Positions 33,723 through 45,515 of a DNA stretch of 64,000 nt are shown here, in pieces. The notes beneath the pieces are model-generated. The model saw nothing but the letters and a program-made list of their open reading frames with translations. It did not search any database and was not told the DNA's origin. Positions within the stretch are counted from its first letter, which is position 1, and the number at the start of each line of letters is the position of its first letter. Origin of the DNA: Pipra filicauda. Taxonomy: Eukaryota > Chordata > Aves > Passeriformes > Pipridae. The position numbers were made by a program, and so were the translations under genes. The DNA lies in contig NW_024104365.1 in the NCBI RefSeq assembly GCF_003945595.2, positions 8,403,049 to 8,467,048 of the forward strand. Direction: 5' to 3'.

Positions 33723-34091
33723 TGCTGTAAGATGCTACAGGTGCTCTTATTTTTGGAGTCTCTTATTTAAACTTTGTTCAATATTAGTAGCAGAGATGTT
33801 ATAAACAAAGCATGAGCAGAAGAAATTCCTTACCAGACCAGAGATTCCAAGATGAGTAGGAAGCTTCAGGCACAGACACTGGTCAATTCATTATTAAGTA
33901 AAATAGAAAAGCAATTTGTTATTAAAATTCATCAGCAGCAAGACTGTGAGTATCCTACCAAGCACTGAAGAGTTGGATCCAGGAATATGAGCTCTTGGTG
34001 CTCATTCAGTCCCTTCTGTGCTTTGTATTGAAATCCTTTCCTGGATTGCAAAATGTGAAAATTTCTTTCCTTTATTTTGCAGTATGATTAG
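32112..34091 (+). CDS. AvBD8: Avian beta-defensin 8
   Basis: Coding exons are 32112-32169, 32671-32804 and 34083-34091, 66 residues. Exon 1 codes for a hydrophobic signal peptide (MKIFSLFFTVLLLMLQG). Exon 2 codes for the mature peptide with cysteine spacing 6-4-10-5-CC; NNEVQCKQAGGVC and GRCQRGVPCCRTV match chicken AvBD8. Exon 3 supplies only Tyr, Asp and TAG after TTATTTTGCAG. All splice sites are GT-AG. By counting, the mature part carries about +2 net charge. The product is a secreted cationic antimicrobial peptide of epithelia and leukocytes. Intron 1 holds a hexamer array, intron 2 holds CR1 pieces and a poly(T) run. It faces AvBD9 tail to tail. Confidence 0.93.
32290..32412. repeat. (GAAATA)n array in AvBD8 intron 1
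   Basis: About 20 near-perfect copies of the hexamer GAAATA, preceded by imperfect units from 32230. The open frames through it (Glu-Ile repeats on plus, Ile-Ser on minus) are trivial. Probably length-variable. Confidence 0.97.
32829..32946 (-). mobile_element. CR1 tail fragment, minus orientation
   Basis: GAATGGTTTGGGTTGGAAGG, GGACCTTAAAGCTCATCTCA. It begins about 25 bp after the exon 2 donor of AvBD8. Confidence 0.88.
33437..33538 (+). mobile_element. CR1 tail fragment, plus orientation
   Basis: GAGCAACCTGGTCTGCTGAA, CCCAAACCATTCCATGATTC, in AvBD8 intron 2. Confidence 0.88.
33691..33721. repeat. Poly(T) run
   Basis: About 31 consecutive T in AvBD8 intron 2. A likely site of length variation or sequencing error. 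Confidence 0.95.
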
Positions 34092-34805
34092 TGACCACTG
34101 ACATCTCAGATGGGCTAAGCAGAGCTTCTGAAATTTAAGAGATGCATCATCCCATCAGAAAATCTGGAATTTTGAGCAGAAAATATGCATTTAACACACA
34201 CGTGGACACAGCAAAACATGAACTACAAAAACAGAACAAACTCCTCCACAAACAGCCTTAATGACCTGAAGGATCTTGAAAGCAATTCTTGAACCACCCA
34301 GAAAACAACAATATTTCTCATTTTTTAAAATGTTTTGCTGTTGAAATTATATTGTGTCAATCAACTTCTATCCCAGAGAGATCAGACACATTCAGAAGTC
34401 TGTCCCCATGAGAGGATGCAGAACAAGTTCTTCCTCTGGCCCTCAGAACAGCTATTCTTTGTCTTATTTCCTTTTAGGGTTAGCAATAATTTGAATAGTG
34501 CTAGAAGACAAAAGCTCCAGGACACACTGAATTCTCATTTGGGGGTGTTTGTACTCCATAGTCTGCATATCTCAATACATTTTAGTAAACTTGCTCCAGA
34601 GGAGTTGTATTCAATCCTTATACCTGTGAGGAAATGTCTTGGTGTGTGTTTGTGCTGGAGGATCTGGCTCCCATCTCACCTGGGGTCATTGTGAGATGTG
34701 CCTTGTGGTTTCTTGTCCAAGAAAAGAAGAAGGAACCAAACCCACACATAGATAGGAATATGGCCCGGCCCTGTTCATTATTAGGTTGACCATTAACAGT
34801 CAAGA
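34092..34805. other. AvBD8 3' UTR and downstream spacer
   Basis: The 3' UTR must start here, but I see no clear AATAAA close to the stop codon. No other gene. Confidence 0.4.
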
Positions 34806-34945
34806 ATAACTTCAAGGCCACGTTGGACAGGGCTTGGAGCAACCTGGGATAGTGGAGGGTGTCCCTGCCCACGGCAGGAGGTGGAACAAGATGATCTTTA
34901 GAGTCCTTTCCAACCCAAATTATTCCATGATTCTGTGATTCTCCA
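34806..34945 (+). mobile_element. CR1 tail fragment, plus orientation
   Basis: GGGCTTGGAGCAACCTGGGA, CCTTTCCAACCCAAATTATT, CATGATTCTGTGATTCT. Confidence 0.9.
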
Positions 34946-35685
34946 AACCCACTGTGTTTAGGCTTGTAGGAAGCTGGCACAAACTGGTCATATTCAGTCC
35001 TGAAACCACCCATAACAACTCCTGGCATGGACAGCGTGGATTCTTTGAGTCATTCCTTGTCTCGAATCCTTTTGGCCTTTGCATTAGCACCGTGGGATAA
35101 TAGGGATGGGGAGAGGAAGGAGGGAATGAGTCTGGAGGGGATGAGCATTGGTGCACAGACTCCAGGCTGATGGACACACAGTCCATGACCCCCAGACAGC
35201 AGAGCACAGGGAAAAGCATTTTGACTAGTTTAGGATCCAGGGAAATAGAATTCCATTGACATGGTGCTGGTCTATGTGAAATAGAGACAGCAGGAGCAGA
35301 ATGATGTGAATGTGGTGAGGCAGTTTCAAGCCCTAAGGAAGTTGGCCTTCTGCCACCCAGGGTTTTCCCTGCATTACCATTCCCAGCATTTCAGGTTGGG
35401 CTGGCAGATGTAACTGTGTAGGGGGAGCAGAGAACTGAGCCTGTCTCCTGAAACCCAGCCCGGTGCTCTGGGCTGGAGTGGCAGCAGGAATGGGCTCTCG
35501 TGCTTTTGGAATTATTAATATATATGTTGCCACCCAAATTGCTGCAACACAGGATGATTTAACAGGACTTAATTTAGTTAAATAAAATTCATTCACAGGC
35601 TGATTTTTATAGACAATAAGAACAACAAAAGCCACCCTGATATATATGAGCAGATATCAGCAATGGGGTTTCACAGGAGCTTGCT
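34946..35685. other. Intergenic between AvBD8 and AvBD9
   Basis: No gene or repeat recognised. Confidence 0.4.
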
Positions 35686-35718
35686 TTTATTGGAGTTGAA
35701 GCTGCAAATATCTTTATT
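35686..35718 (-). promoter_or_regulatory. Poly(A) signals of AvBD9
   Basis: Two AATAAA hexamers on the minus strand, at 35718-35713 and 35691-35686, lie 168 and 195 bases after the AvBD9 stop codon. Confidence 0.65.
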
Positions 35719-35885
35719 GGGATACAAGAACTCGTCCTCAGATCTTCTTGTGCTCCTGAGGGCCTTCACCCCCATGGGAAAGGCTCTCCAGGGTTGCACC
35801 GAGGACAGGATCCATCGATGTCAAAAGACGGGAGATGTCTCAGATGTCCAGAGCTCTTGTATGAGTGGTCAGTGAGGTGTCAAAT

Positions 35886-38800
35886 TTAGGAACTGGGTCC
35901 CCTACAAAGAAAAGTTAGGTGCTTAGATCATCCACCAAACTAGTTCTACCTGGACACCTCAGACTGCTGAAGGCATAGGGTAACACATGGGATTAAAGAC
36001 AACTGGAGATACTTGTGATCTGAAACTCTGTTTCTGGTCATAAGACAACCCAGATAAAACAGAGGATGTGGCTGCCACCTCTCAGCACAAGCCACAGCTC
36101 TTCAGCTGCGGCTGCTGATGACCCAGAATACCTGCCAGGATACAGTTTAACACTAAAACTAGTTTAGGAATAAAGACCAACACTGGAGAAAGTGTCTGAT
36201 CCCCTCACTTCCCTCCATACCCTTCATAGAATCACAGGATGGTTTGGCTTGGAAAGGACCTTAAAGACCATCTAGTTCCGGCCGCTGCCATGGGCAGGGA
36301 CACCTTCCACTATCCCAGGTTACTCCAAGTCCTGTCCAACCTGGCCTTGGACGCTTCCAGAGGTGGGGCAGCCACAGCTTCTCTGGGCAACCTGTGCCAG
36401 GGCCTCCCCACCCTCACAGTAAAGAATGTTTTCCTAATATCTAATCTAAACAAACTCTCAGATTGAATCCATTCCCCCTTGTCCTGTCACTCCAGGCCCT
36501 TGTAAATAGTCTCTCTTTTTCAGAGAGAGCAGCCTGGAGTTTTTTAACACCACAAGGCTCTGCCTTTTTTCTGCCGGACACACACCCTGGCAACTAAAGG
36601 TGTTTTTTGGAGGGCGTAGGGCACTGGAAAAGGGGCTCTATGATGCCAAAAGGGGAAAAAGCCCATTAATTCTATTTGCTCTTGGTGCAGCAGCATTTCT
36701 TTGCAGGGATTCTTCTTACCATCTGCAGCATCTGAGCTTCCCACCACGGCAGGTCCCGATGTCAACCGAAGGAGCAGCACATGGAACAAAGGAGCAGGAG
36801 CCCCGGCTTTGCCGGCAGGTGACGGTGTCAGAGGTTTCCTGGCTGGAAGCTGAAAGTAAACAAGAGAATATTCATGTTCATTTGTCACAGCAAAGGGTTG
36901 GAGAGTCGAGGCATCGGATTTATGTGATATGGTATGTGGTTCCTGTCATCAGATTGGACTTCATCTCCAATTTGAGGGGTTTGACAGCTTTATTCTAAGT
37001 TAGATGTACTACCTGTTAGTAGGTTCTATCTACCATCTATTTCAATCACTTTGTCCTGGTGGTTCTCAAGTCCTCTCTCTTAATCACATATTATTCAAGG
37101 ATTATGTGTTTTTGATGTCACTCAGGTGATTTTAAAGCCATCTTTAGACCTCAGTTTCCCTTGTCTCTTAAATTAAAAAGCGCCCTAGTGTCATGGGTCT
37201 TTTCTGTGTGTAAGTCTTCATGGAGAGATATTAAATAACTTGTGGCCCTTTCCCAGAGACTCTGCTGGGATTGTACCTGAAGCCATCTCAGGGATCACAG
37301 TTTTTTTGACATGAAGAATACATTTTGTGATGCACAAAATAGGAAATGTCCAAGAAAGCAATCCCAAATCATATAGCACAGGCTTTGTCTAAAGCTCCTA
37401 CAAGTGCCTGGATTTGGCCCAAGTGGCTCTATATTTCTTTTTTTGAGTTGACAGACATTTGATGGTCTAGGAAAGTAGGTAAAAATTTGAGACTACTGCA
37501 AACTAAAGCAGTCATTGAGATAGTTTAAACTGCTCCAGAGACCCCCAAATAGCCTGGAATGATGCAGGGGCTCCATACCCATTTAATTCATGTGGATAAT
37601 ACAGAGTTCAGGTAAAGACCCACAGCCACAACCACTTTTTTCCCAAAAATACAGGAAGTCTTCTAATCTAGAATACACGGTCCGGAGATGTGGGTGGGAA
37701 TGCGAGAAGAGAAAGCTCTCACATTGCAGAGTTGATCCTTAAGTATCAGCCTAAGTATTGCCTCAATATAATCATCATGGAATTGTTTAGGTTGGAAAAG
37801 CCCTCTAAGACCTTCGAGTCCAACTGTTTCCACAGCAGTGACAGGGCCACCACTAACCCATGTCCCCAGGTGCCACATCCGCATGACTTTTAAGTCCCTC
37901 CAGGGATGGGGACTCCACCACTGCCCTGGGCAGCTGTGCCAGGGCTGGACAACACTTTTGGGGAAGGAATTTTCTAATATCCAATCTAAACCTGCAACTT
38001 GAGGCCATTTCCTCTCATCCTGTCCCTTGTTTCCTGGGAGCAGAGCTCAAGCCCCCCGGCTCCCCACTCCTGTCAGGGAGTTGCAGAGCCAGAAGGCTCC
38101 CCCCTGAGCCTCCTTTTCTCCAGGCTGAGCCCCCACAGCTCCCTCAGCCACTCCTGCTGCTCCAGCCCCTTCCCCAGCTCCATTCCCTTCCCTGTACATG
38201 CTCCAGCCCCTCCATGTCTCTCTTGTCTGAGGGGCCCAGAGCTGCCCCCAGCACTGGAGGTGCCCCAGCAGTGCCAGCACAGGGACAGGCACTGCCCTGG
38301 CCCTGCTGCCACACTATTGCTGGTACAGTCCAGGTGCCATTGGCTTTCTCGCCCACCTGGGCACACCTGGTTTATGTTCAGTCTTTGTCAACCAGCACCC
38401 TCAGGTCCTCTTCCAACTTTCCAGCCACTCTGCCCCCATCCTGGAGCACTGCAGGGGGTTGTTGTGACCCAAGTGCAGGACCTGGCACTTGACCTTGTTG
38501 ACCCTCACACCACTGGCCCATGGATCCATCCTGTCAAGATCCCTCTGCAGACCCTTCCTACCCTCCAGCAGATCAACACTCTCACACAATTTGGTGTTAT
38601 CTGCAAATTTGCTGAGGGTACATTGATAAAGATATTAAATAAGACCAGCCCCAGTACTGAGCTCTGGGGAACAACACTGGTGACCAGCCCCAATTGGGTG
38701 TAGCTCCATTCACCACCACTCTCTGGGCCCAGCCATCCTGACAATTTTTAACCCAGAGAAGAATGACACTGTCCAAGACATGAGCAGATAGTTTCTCCAG

Positions 38801-39322
38801 TACAGTGCTGTGGGAAACAGTGTCAAGGCTTTACTAAAGTCTAGGTAGATACCTAATTCACTAAATGGCCATAGAGGAGATTAGGTTGGTGAAGCAGGAC
38901 CTACTTTTCCTAAACCTGTGCTGGCTGAGCCTGATCCCCTGGATGTTCTGTACATGCCTCATGAAGGCACTCAAAATGAGATGGGAACATTCCCTGGCAC
39001 CAAGGTCAATACAGAAGAGCATCTTTTTTTTTCCTATCATATGGCTGGAATGCAAGATGCTAGAAAAAGACCGTGAGGAAGACTATCAAGGCCCTCGAAT
39101 TTAGTATTTTGAAGATAAGGACTATGACCAAGGAGGGATAATTCTAATATGAAAGTGGTGGATTCCAAGAGCACAGAGGTAATCTGAACCTCGGCACTGG
39201 GATCTAATGAACTTCTCTGCAGATGCACCCTTTTAGCCTCCTTCTCTTCTGTTTCCAGCCTTACCTGGAGCAGCCTGGAAGAGGAAGAAGAGAACAGCGA
39301 CGAGGAAGAAAAGGATTCTCAT
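35886..39322 (-). CDS. AvBD9: Avian beta-defensin 9
   Basis: Coding exons on the minus strand are 39322-39265, 36849-36720 and 35901-35886, 67 residues, the length known for chicken AvBD9. Exon 1 codes for the signal peptide [19 protein letters not shown], which matches the chicken one as I know it. Exon 2 has cysteine spacing 6-4-9-6-CC, with [13 protein letters not shown] and [13 protein letters not shown]. Exon 3, after TTTCTTTGTAG, gives the last residues WGPSS and TAA. Donors GTAAGG and GTAAGA and all acceptors are canonical. By counting, the mature part is about +3. The product is a secreted antimicrobial peptide. Intron 1 (2.4 kb) contains a long CR1 and intron 2 a CR1 tail. Confidence 0.95.
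36226..36500 (-). mobile_element. CR1 3' end, minus orientation
   Basis: AGAATCACAGGATGGTTTGG, CCATGGGCAGGGACACCTTC, CTTGTCCTGTCACTCCAGGC. In AvBD9 intron 2. Confidence 0.92.
36990..37774. other. AvBD9 intron 1 sequence, nothing recognised
   Basis: AT-rich unique sequence without exon-like signals. Confidence 0.4.
37775..39015 (-). mobile_element. Longest CR1 copy in the window, minus orientation
   Basis: Runs from a reversed 3' tail (ATGGAATTGTTTAGGTTGGA) through GGGGCCCAGAGCTGCCCCCA, CAGATCAACACTCTCACACA and CTGTGCTGGCTGAGCCTGAT, reaching into the end of ORF2. About 1.24 kb and non-functional. It occupies half of AvBD9 intron 1. Confidence 0.9.
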
Positions 39323-39418
39323 GGCTGGCAGCTGGTAGGAAGATAGACTTTGCAGGAATGGAGACAACACCAGTGTGAACAGAATCCGTCCGAGACTGAG
39401 CACGGTTGGTGTCTCTGC

Positions 39419-39427
39419 TTATAAAGC
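39419..39427 (-). promoter_or_regulatory. TATA-like box of AvBD9
   Basis: Minus strand reads GCTTTATAAGC about 100 bases upstream of the start codon. The leader between them includes a possible acceptor, TTCCTACCAG, just before the ATG. Confidence 0.6.
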
Positions 39428-39833
39428 TCTGGGAGAGACCCGAGGGGGTGGAGGAGTGGCTGCCTGAAGAACAATTAGTTCATTGCCCTGTTACTATGGA
39501 GACTGGTGATGTATGAAGGTGTTGCAACCTACCACGTTAGGAGATGCCTGACTTGAGCAATGACCATGGCTCCCAGCTGAGCAGAGCAGCCAAACCACCC
39601 CGTGCCGGCTGGTGGGCTGCGCCCGGGGAGGACTAGGGATTGGAGGAGGAGGGAGGTGGGTTCCTGTGGTCCACAGGACTGTAAACCATGCGGAACTGAT
39701 GGTGCCCCATGGCTCCTGGCCACGGTCTTGTGACAGCCTGTCCTTCCCCCAAGCCACCAGGCTCGGTGAGCAAAGGCAGCGCAGTGTAAAGCAAGGAGAG
39801 AACAGACCCTCCTCCTTGGAGACGAGCATGTGG

Positions 39834-40095
39834 TGACAGGACAAGTGGGAATGGCTTCAAAGAGGGCAGGTTGAGATTAGACATCAGGAAAAAATTCTTC
39901 ACTGTTAGGGCAGTGAGACAATGGAACAGGTTGCCCAGAAAAGTTGTGGCTTCCCCATCCCTGGAAGTGTTCAGGGTGAGGTTGAATGGGGCTTTGAGCA
40001 ACCTGGGCTAGTGGAAGGTGTCACTGCCCATGGCAGGGTGTTGGAACGAGATGAGCTTTAAGGTCCTTTCCAACCCAAACCATTCTGTGATAATC
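39834..40095 (+). mobile_element. CR1 3' end, plus orientation
   Basis: GTGACAGGACAAGTGGGAAT, GGAACAGGTTGCCCAGAAAA, AACCCAAACCATTCTGTGAT. It starts about 400 bp upstream of the AvBD9 promoter. Confidence 0.92.
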
Positions 40096-43000
40096 GTGAT
40101 GAATGTAGGAAAGGATCAGAGCTTTAGTCCTTGCTTGGATTGGACCTGTAGGGCTGCACCTGAAGAAGGCTGGGTAGGGCTGAAAGGGTTGTGGATATTC
40201 CCTCTCCTGGCTATGGAATTGTCAGACATGTTAGTAGCTCCAATCTCCCAGGTGTTTTCCAGTGTGGTTCAGAACTCAGTTTCTCTCTGTATTTTATATT
40301 TATGACTTTAGCAGTGGGGTTCACCAAACCCCAAAGAAAAAGTCATTAGACAGAAAGGACTGGAAGGGACACCACTGTGTGCTGTGCCATGCTCTCCTAG
40401 GAGACTGCAGCCTGATTCCCCTTCAGCAATTCCTGAGCTCTGTCCTGAAAATGATAAAGTCATGTTACTCACTGCTGCTACAGGCATTGAATCCCCACAC
40501 CCTGCTCTGATGGTTTGAACTTTCTTCCAAAGTTGAACCTGCATGGAGAGTCTAAAGCTATTTATTCTTACCCCAAACGAACTTGGTTTCATGACTTTTT
40601 CTCTTGTTGTCACTCAGCTTCCTGATGTGGTTATGAAAAGACTCACATCTCTCTGATTTCATAGATTCAGCATACCAAGTCCACTCGTGTCATGTCTGCA
40701 CATCTCTCATCACCTTGTAACCTATTTCTGTATCTGAAAATAAAATCTGATTTTTTTTTTTCATACATGTGAAGGAGCAGTTGTAGAAAAGGTGGACCAG
40801 AGGAAGTGTCACCAGCTTTGTGCAGGCTTCTTAATACTTGTGCTTGTCTCCAAGCAATGCCACTCCTGGGGCATATGAGAAATTCAAGTGCACATTTTTT
40901 TTTTTGGGACAAACCATACAAGCCAAGAATCATTAATGAAACCAGGTCATGGGGGTGCTTAATTATTTACTGCTTCAGTGAGAACAGCAAACTGAAGAGA
41001 GGGAGAGTAACAGTGGGAGGTGAGCTCTGTCTGCACACGGAGGGCAGAGAGGTCTGTGACTGGTGAACTGGCTGCAAGTCAAGTGTAGGGCATGGAAGTG
41101 CTTCAGTTTTTTATAGAAACATGTTAACTCCATACATCAGGACTAGGATTTTAAAATAAGCAAAAAATCCTCTTTACTGTTGTGGACAGGTGGGGAGCTT
41201 GAGGAGGGGCAAGAGGATACAGGTGGCAAAGCAAACAAATTCCTGCCAATGCTCCATGAAGGTTTGTCCCTGCTCAGCAGGTTGGACAAATGTAATGCTG
41301 GCAGGAGTGACAGGACTGGCAGCACTGCCAGGGCCCCCTGAGGTCCAAGGGAAGGAGGGGAACCCTCATCTGTCTGTTTAATGTGATGGGCAGAACACCC
41401 AGAAGATGCTTGGGGGTATGAAGCCCACATTTCTCTCTCTCTTTGTACCTCCCAGATTGGCAGTGATTGGTTGCTGTGATGAAATTCTTGGAAAATGGGA
41501 TGAGGAAGTGGATCTTCAGACCTCTGCCAGGGAGCTCTGAGAGCTGAGGTGGGCACAGGCTCTTAAATGAACTGTTGTTCTGTCACCTCTCCTCTGTTTT
41601 CCCCCTGAACATGAGAAAAGAAGTTTTGAGGAGTCAGTCTTTTATATTAAAACACTCTCTGTCTGCATGTGCATTCAAAACTAATTTTAAGCCAAGCTAT
41701 AGGGAACAATGAGCAGCTCTTTGATTCCTGATCTGTGAGACAGGACATAGACACAACCCCACAACCCAAACCACTCTGAGCATTTGCTCAAGGTTTCAGA
41801 CAGGCACCCCATCCACATGGACCCTCAGCTCCACTTCCAGAAAGATCATGGACAAAAAGAGGGGAAAAAAGGTGCAGTCCATGATCATAAAACACAGGAA
41901 GCTGTAAGGAAACGGTCAAGAGTGGAGTTTGCTTGTAAAAATCTGGTGTTTAATGAAGAAGGAAAACATGCTTTTCTACTCCTTGCATAATTCCCTTCCT
42001 GTCTGTCCCATGAGGGGCAGGGGTGTTTGTTTTGGGGGGTGAAGCTGCTGAGCAAACCCTGCTGGGGTCGGCCCACACCACCACACATCATTCACTGCTC
42101 TTTGGAACCAAACAGCATCAGGGAGAGGGAAGGAAAGATGGAACAGCTCTGTCCTCCTCACCTCCCTCCCCCAGCTCCAGCTGGAGAATGGAAGCAATGC
42201 TTGTCCTGGGTCCAGGCTCCCTCCATGGAAAGGTAAATATGCCTGGTTTGATAACAGCCCCCTGCTTGGCACTGGGGAATGGGAGCCTGGACAAGGTGCT
42301 CCACTTCTTCCTTCTCCTTGAGCACCAGGAGAAGATGCTGGCAAACAGTCTCCAGGGTGCAGAGAAGCAGCAAAGCTGTGACTGATGGGAAGCTGTTGAT
42401 CTTGAGGTGTCTGTAAGAGTTAATATTTGACCTGGTAGTAAAGGAGTGGGGGTGGGGGATTTTGTATGGGACCTGTCCTTGTGAAGAAATTGCATTTCAT
42501 CACCCAGAAAGAATAAATTCATCTCTTTGGCTCATGGATCTTTCAGGAGCCTTGGAAAATTGCCTTTTCACCTTGGGAAGTTGGCACTTGTGGTCTATTT
42601 TCTGAGCTGTGGGGAAAGGAATTCAAATGTCTTTGGATCTGAAGGAGATTCCCTGCCTTTGATTAGAACTGGTGGGGAACTAACCTGCTGGAGAAGAAGG
42701 GGATAACTGAATTAGTGGCAATCTCCTCTGGTCTAGGAGTAAATAAATAGGTGGCAGCAAGAAGTGGTGTTGAGTTCCCCTATCCCAAAGTTAAGTTCAT
42801 GGAAAAAATGATGGTGAGAGGCACAGGCATTTGAAGACACAGTGAAGGTGACAGTGGGTGGAAGGTACACAGTGTTCGTTCTCCTTCACAGAGCACTCAA
42901 TAGAAGCTCCCCATGCATGAAACCAGGTTTCAGTGGGGGAACTCCAGTATTATTAACTGAAGTTGCAGTCCAAACCCAGTCATGGGACCACCTCCAGTGT

Positions 43001-43724
43001 GTGTCCTTGCCATGGAAGAGAGCTGTGAGGGGAAGAAGTCACCAACCAGCAAATCTTTGGAAAGTCCGTATTCCAATCAGCATTTTGAAAACTGATCTAT
43101 TCTTCAGGTGATCAGTGAGGAGGTTTTCTGAGGTCCTGCACTGGTTCTGTAAGGTGAATGTCAACCAAAAGCTTCTCCCATAGCTTGAACACTATCAAAG
43201 GGTTTGATTCCAGCTGCCATCCCACCAGCCCTCCAAGAGAAAAAAAACAGTGGTGTCCTGGGACAGAAATTCTCAATAGACATGGAATTAATTAGGAACT
43301 TTTTGGGAAGAACTCTCAGGGGTGGCTGCAGGACAGAGACAGGTCAGGAAACTTGTCTGGAGAAGCAGGTCCCTGTAGGGCCATCAGCACAGGAGAGCTG
43401 TGAGAGTCATCCCACACAAGGTCAACCCCAGGCTCCACTCAGGGGTCATGGAGAGTGCACAGGGGAGATGAACACTCAAGGGACTCCCTAGAAATTGGGC
43501 AAAAGTGAAAGAATGAGCCTAAAGTGAGGGTGGCTGCTGGGGTGAAATGCAAGACCCTTATGGCACGAAGTGAAGCATCTAGAGACAGAAGTGGAGACAA
43601 CCCTGTTTGGAGTAACATCTCTGTGACTTACACACTAGAGATGGGTTTCATTGGGACAGGAGGGAACTCTGGGGCTCAGCCTGTTCTGAATTCATCCAGA
43701 TTTAATACCAGAGTTTTATTTAGG
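40096..43724. other. Spacer between AvBD9 and AvBD10, no gene seen
   Basis: Open frames of up to about 150 codons occur on both strands without family resemblance. No cysteine-patterned exon and no MRIL/MKIL-type signal exon was found. Confidence 0.45.
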
Positions 43725-44300
43725 ATGTTGTGGCTTAACCCCAGATTGTGGGATCAATCCCACGCTTATTCACATCTCCCCTGGTGGAATGGGGAGATAA
43801 TCAGAAAAATAAAAGTGAAAAAACTTGTGGGTTTAGATAAACACAGATTAATAGGCCTGAAAAAAAAGCTGTGCAAGCAAAGCAAAACAAGGAATCATTC
43901 ACCATGCAACTTCCCATGGGCAGGCAGGGCTCTGTCACATGTGGCAGTGACTTGGGAAGACAAAATGCCATCACTTTGAGTTTTCCTCCCTTCCTTCTTT
44001 TTCTCCAAGGTTTTATCGCTGAACATAACACTAGATGATCTGGAATATCCCTTTTGTCAGTTGGGATCAGCTGTCCTCCTGTATCTCCTCCCAGCTCCTC
44101 CTGCACCCCCAGCCCACTCGCTGGTGGGGTGGGATGAGGAACAAAAAAGGCCTCGAGTCTGTGTAAGAACGTTTGACAATAACAAAAACGTCCCTGAATT
44201 ATGAACATTGTTTCCAGCACACATCCAAACCACAGTTTCATACCAGCTACTGTGATGAAAAGTAACCAGCCCAGCCCAAACCAGAATCCGGGATAAACTT
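43725..44300 (-). mobile_element. Avian ERVL-type LTR, minus orientation
   Basis: Closely follows the common avian ERVL LTR as I know it: GGCTTAACCCCAGATTGTGG, CTCCCCTGGTGGAATGGGGA, ACTTGTGGGTTTAGATAAAC, GGAATATCCCTTTTGTCAGT, CCCACTCGCTGGTGGGGTGG and TACCAGCTACTGTGATGAAA, all reversed. A solo LTR without internal genes. Confidence 0.82.
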
Positions 44301-44361
44301 GAGGGATGTAGAACAGATCATCCATGTGTGTAGTAGTAAGTTGAACAAGACCAATTATAGT

Positions 44362-44660
44362 CACAGGATCACAGAATATACTGAGTTGGAAGGGACCCAC
44401 AAGGATCATCGAGTCCAACTCCCAGCCCTGCACAGGACCATCCCCAAGAGTCACACCCTGTGCCTGAGAGGATCACCCAAATGCTTCTTGAGCTCTGGCA
44501 GCCTTGGGGCTGTGCCCACTGCCCTGGGGAGCCTGTTCAGTGCCCAACCACCCTCTGAGGGAAGAACCTTTTTCTAATATTGAACCTAAAGCTGCCCTGA
44601 CACAACTCAGGCCATTCCTTCAGGTCCTGTCGCTGGTCACCAGAGAGCAGAGATCAGTAT
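44362..44660 (-). mobile_element. CR1 3' end, minus orientation
   Basis: GGATCACAGAATATACTGAG, AGGGACCCACAAGGATCATC, AGTCACACCCTGTGCCTGAG. Confidence 0.92.
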
Positions 44661-44774
44661 AGAAAAGTATATCAGTATAGGTCTAATATTTTTAAAAGCA
44701 ATCTACATATCACCCTAAATCTTATTTCTGGGATGGGATAATTCAGCCCCCATCACTGTTTGTGAAGTCCTGTG

Positions 44775-44862
44775 TGTATGTATATATTTTTAATGTATAA
44801 ATATTTATATATATAAAAATATGTATACATTATATATACTTTATATATATATATATATAAAG
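44775..44862. repeat. TA-rich microsatellite
   Basis: Interrupted TATATA runs. Confidence 0.85.
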
Positions 44863-45164
44863 TTTGCAATACTGGAGGTGTTTATTTGTTGCCATTTTGT
44901 CATCCAATCACTCACTATCAAGAGTTGCCACACTCAACTTTCACACTCAACTTTCAGTCTTGTCATCTTGGATGCTTTATTATCATCATCAAAACTGATT
45001 GCTGTTTTAGCCATTCCCTTTTCCAAATCAGTTGGGAATATGTGAGACTGCATGTGCTCACTTGTTTAAACACATTTCATCACTCTCTGAGCCTTGAGCC
45101 AAAACCACAGAGCAAATTACTGTTAATAACAACAAAGATCACAGGTATTGGTTTAAGAAGACAT

Positions 45165-45170
45165 TTTATT
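45165..45170 (-). promoter_or_regulatory. Candidate poly(A) signal of AvBD10
   Basis: AATAAA on the minus strand, about 350 bases after the AvBD10 stop codon. Confidence 0.5.
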
Positions 45171-45515
45171 TTTGTGTGTGAATAAAATAATAATATATAT
45201 ATTGCTTCACATCCTCCAAGAGCTGCATGAACCTGAAGTGATTGAACATCCAAACATCCCTGTGAGGTAGGCTGGAATAGGTGGCCAAGGTGGCAAAGTG
45301 GCTTGTGTATTAAAAGAAAAAAAGGGAGTGACTTCAGCAAGGAAAAACCTGGATCTCCAGAAGCAGTGTGCTAACAGGACATGCCCTCTGGAAGCTGCTT
45401 TTAATGCTCATTTGCAGGAGGGTTTAGATAGAGGAGGAATCCATCAAAATCACCTCCTCAAAGCAGTGGAAATGTTGCTGGTACAAGGGCACTGATCCAG
45501 GCAAGCCTCCTCTTC

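Noticed and set aside
38000..38703. A 234-codon plus-strand frame
   Set aside because: It is antisense reading through the long CR1 copy.
40096..43724. A possible extra defensin between AvBD9 and AvBD10
   Set aside because: No signal-peptide exon, no C-x6-C pattern and no exon of the right size was found on either strand.
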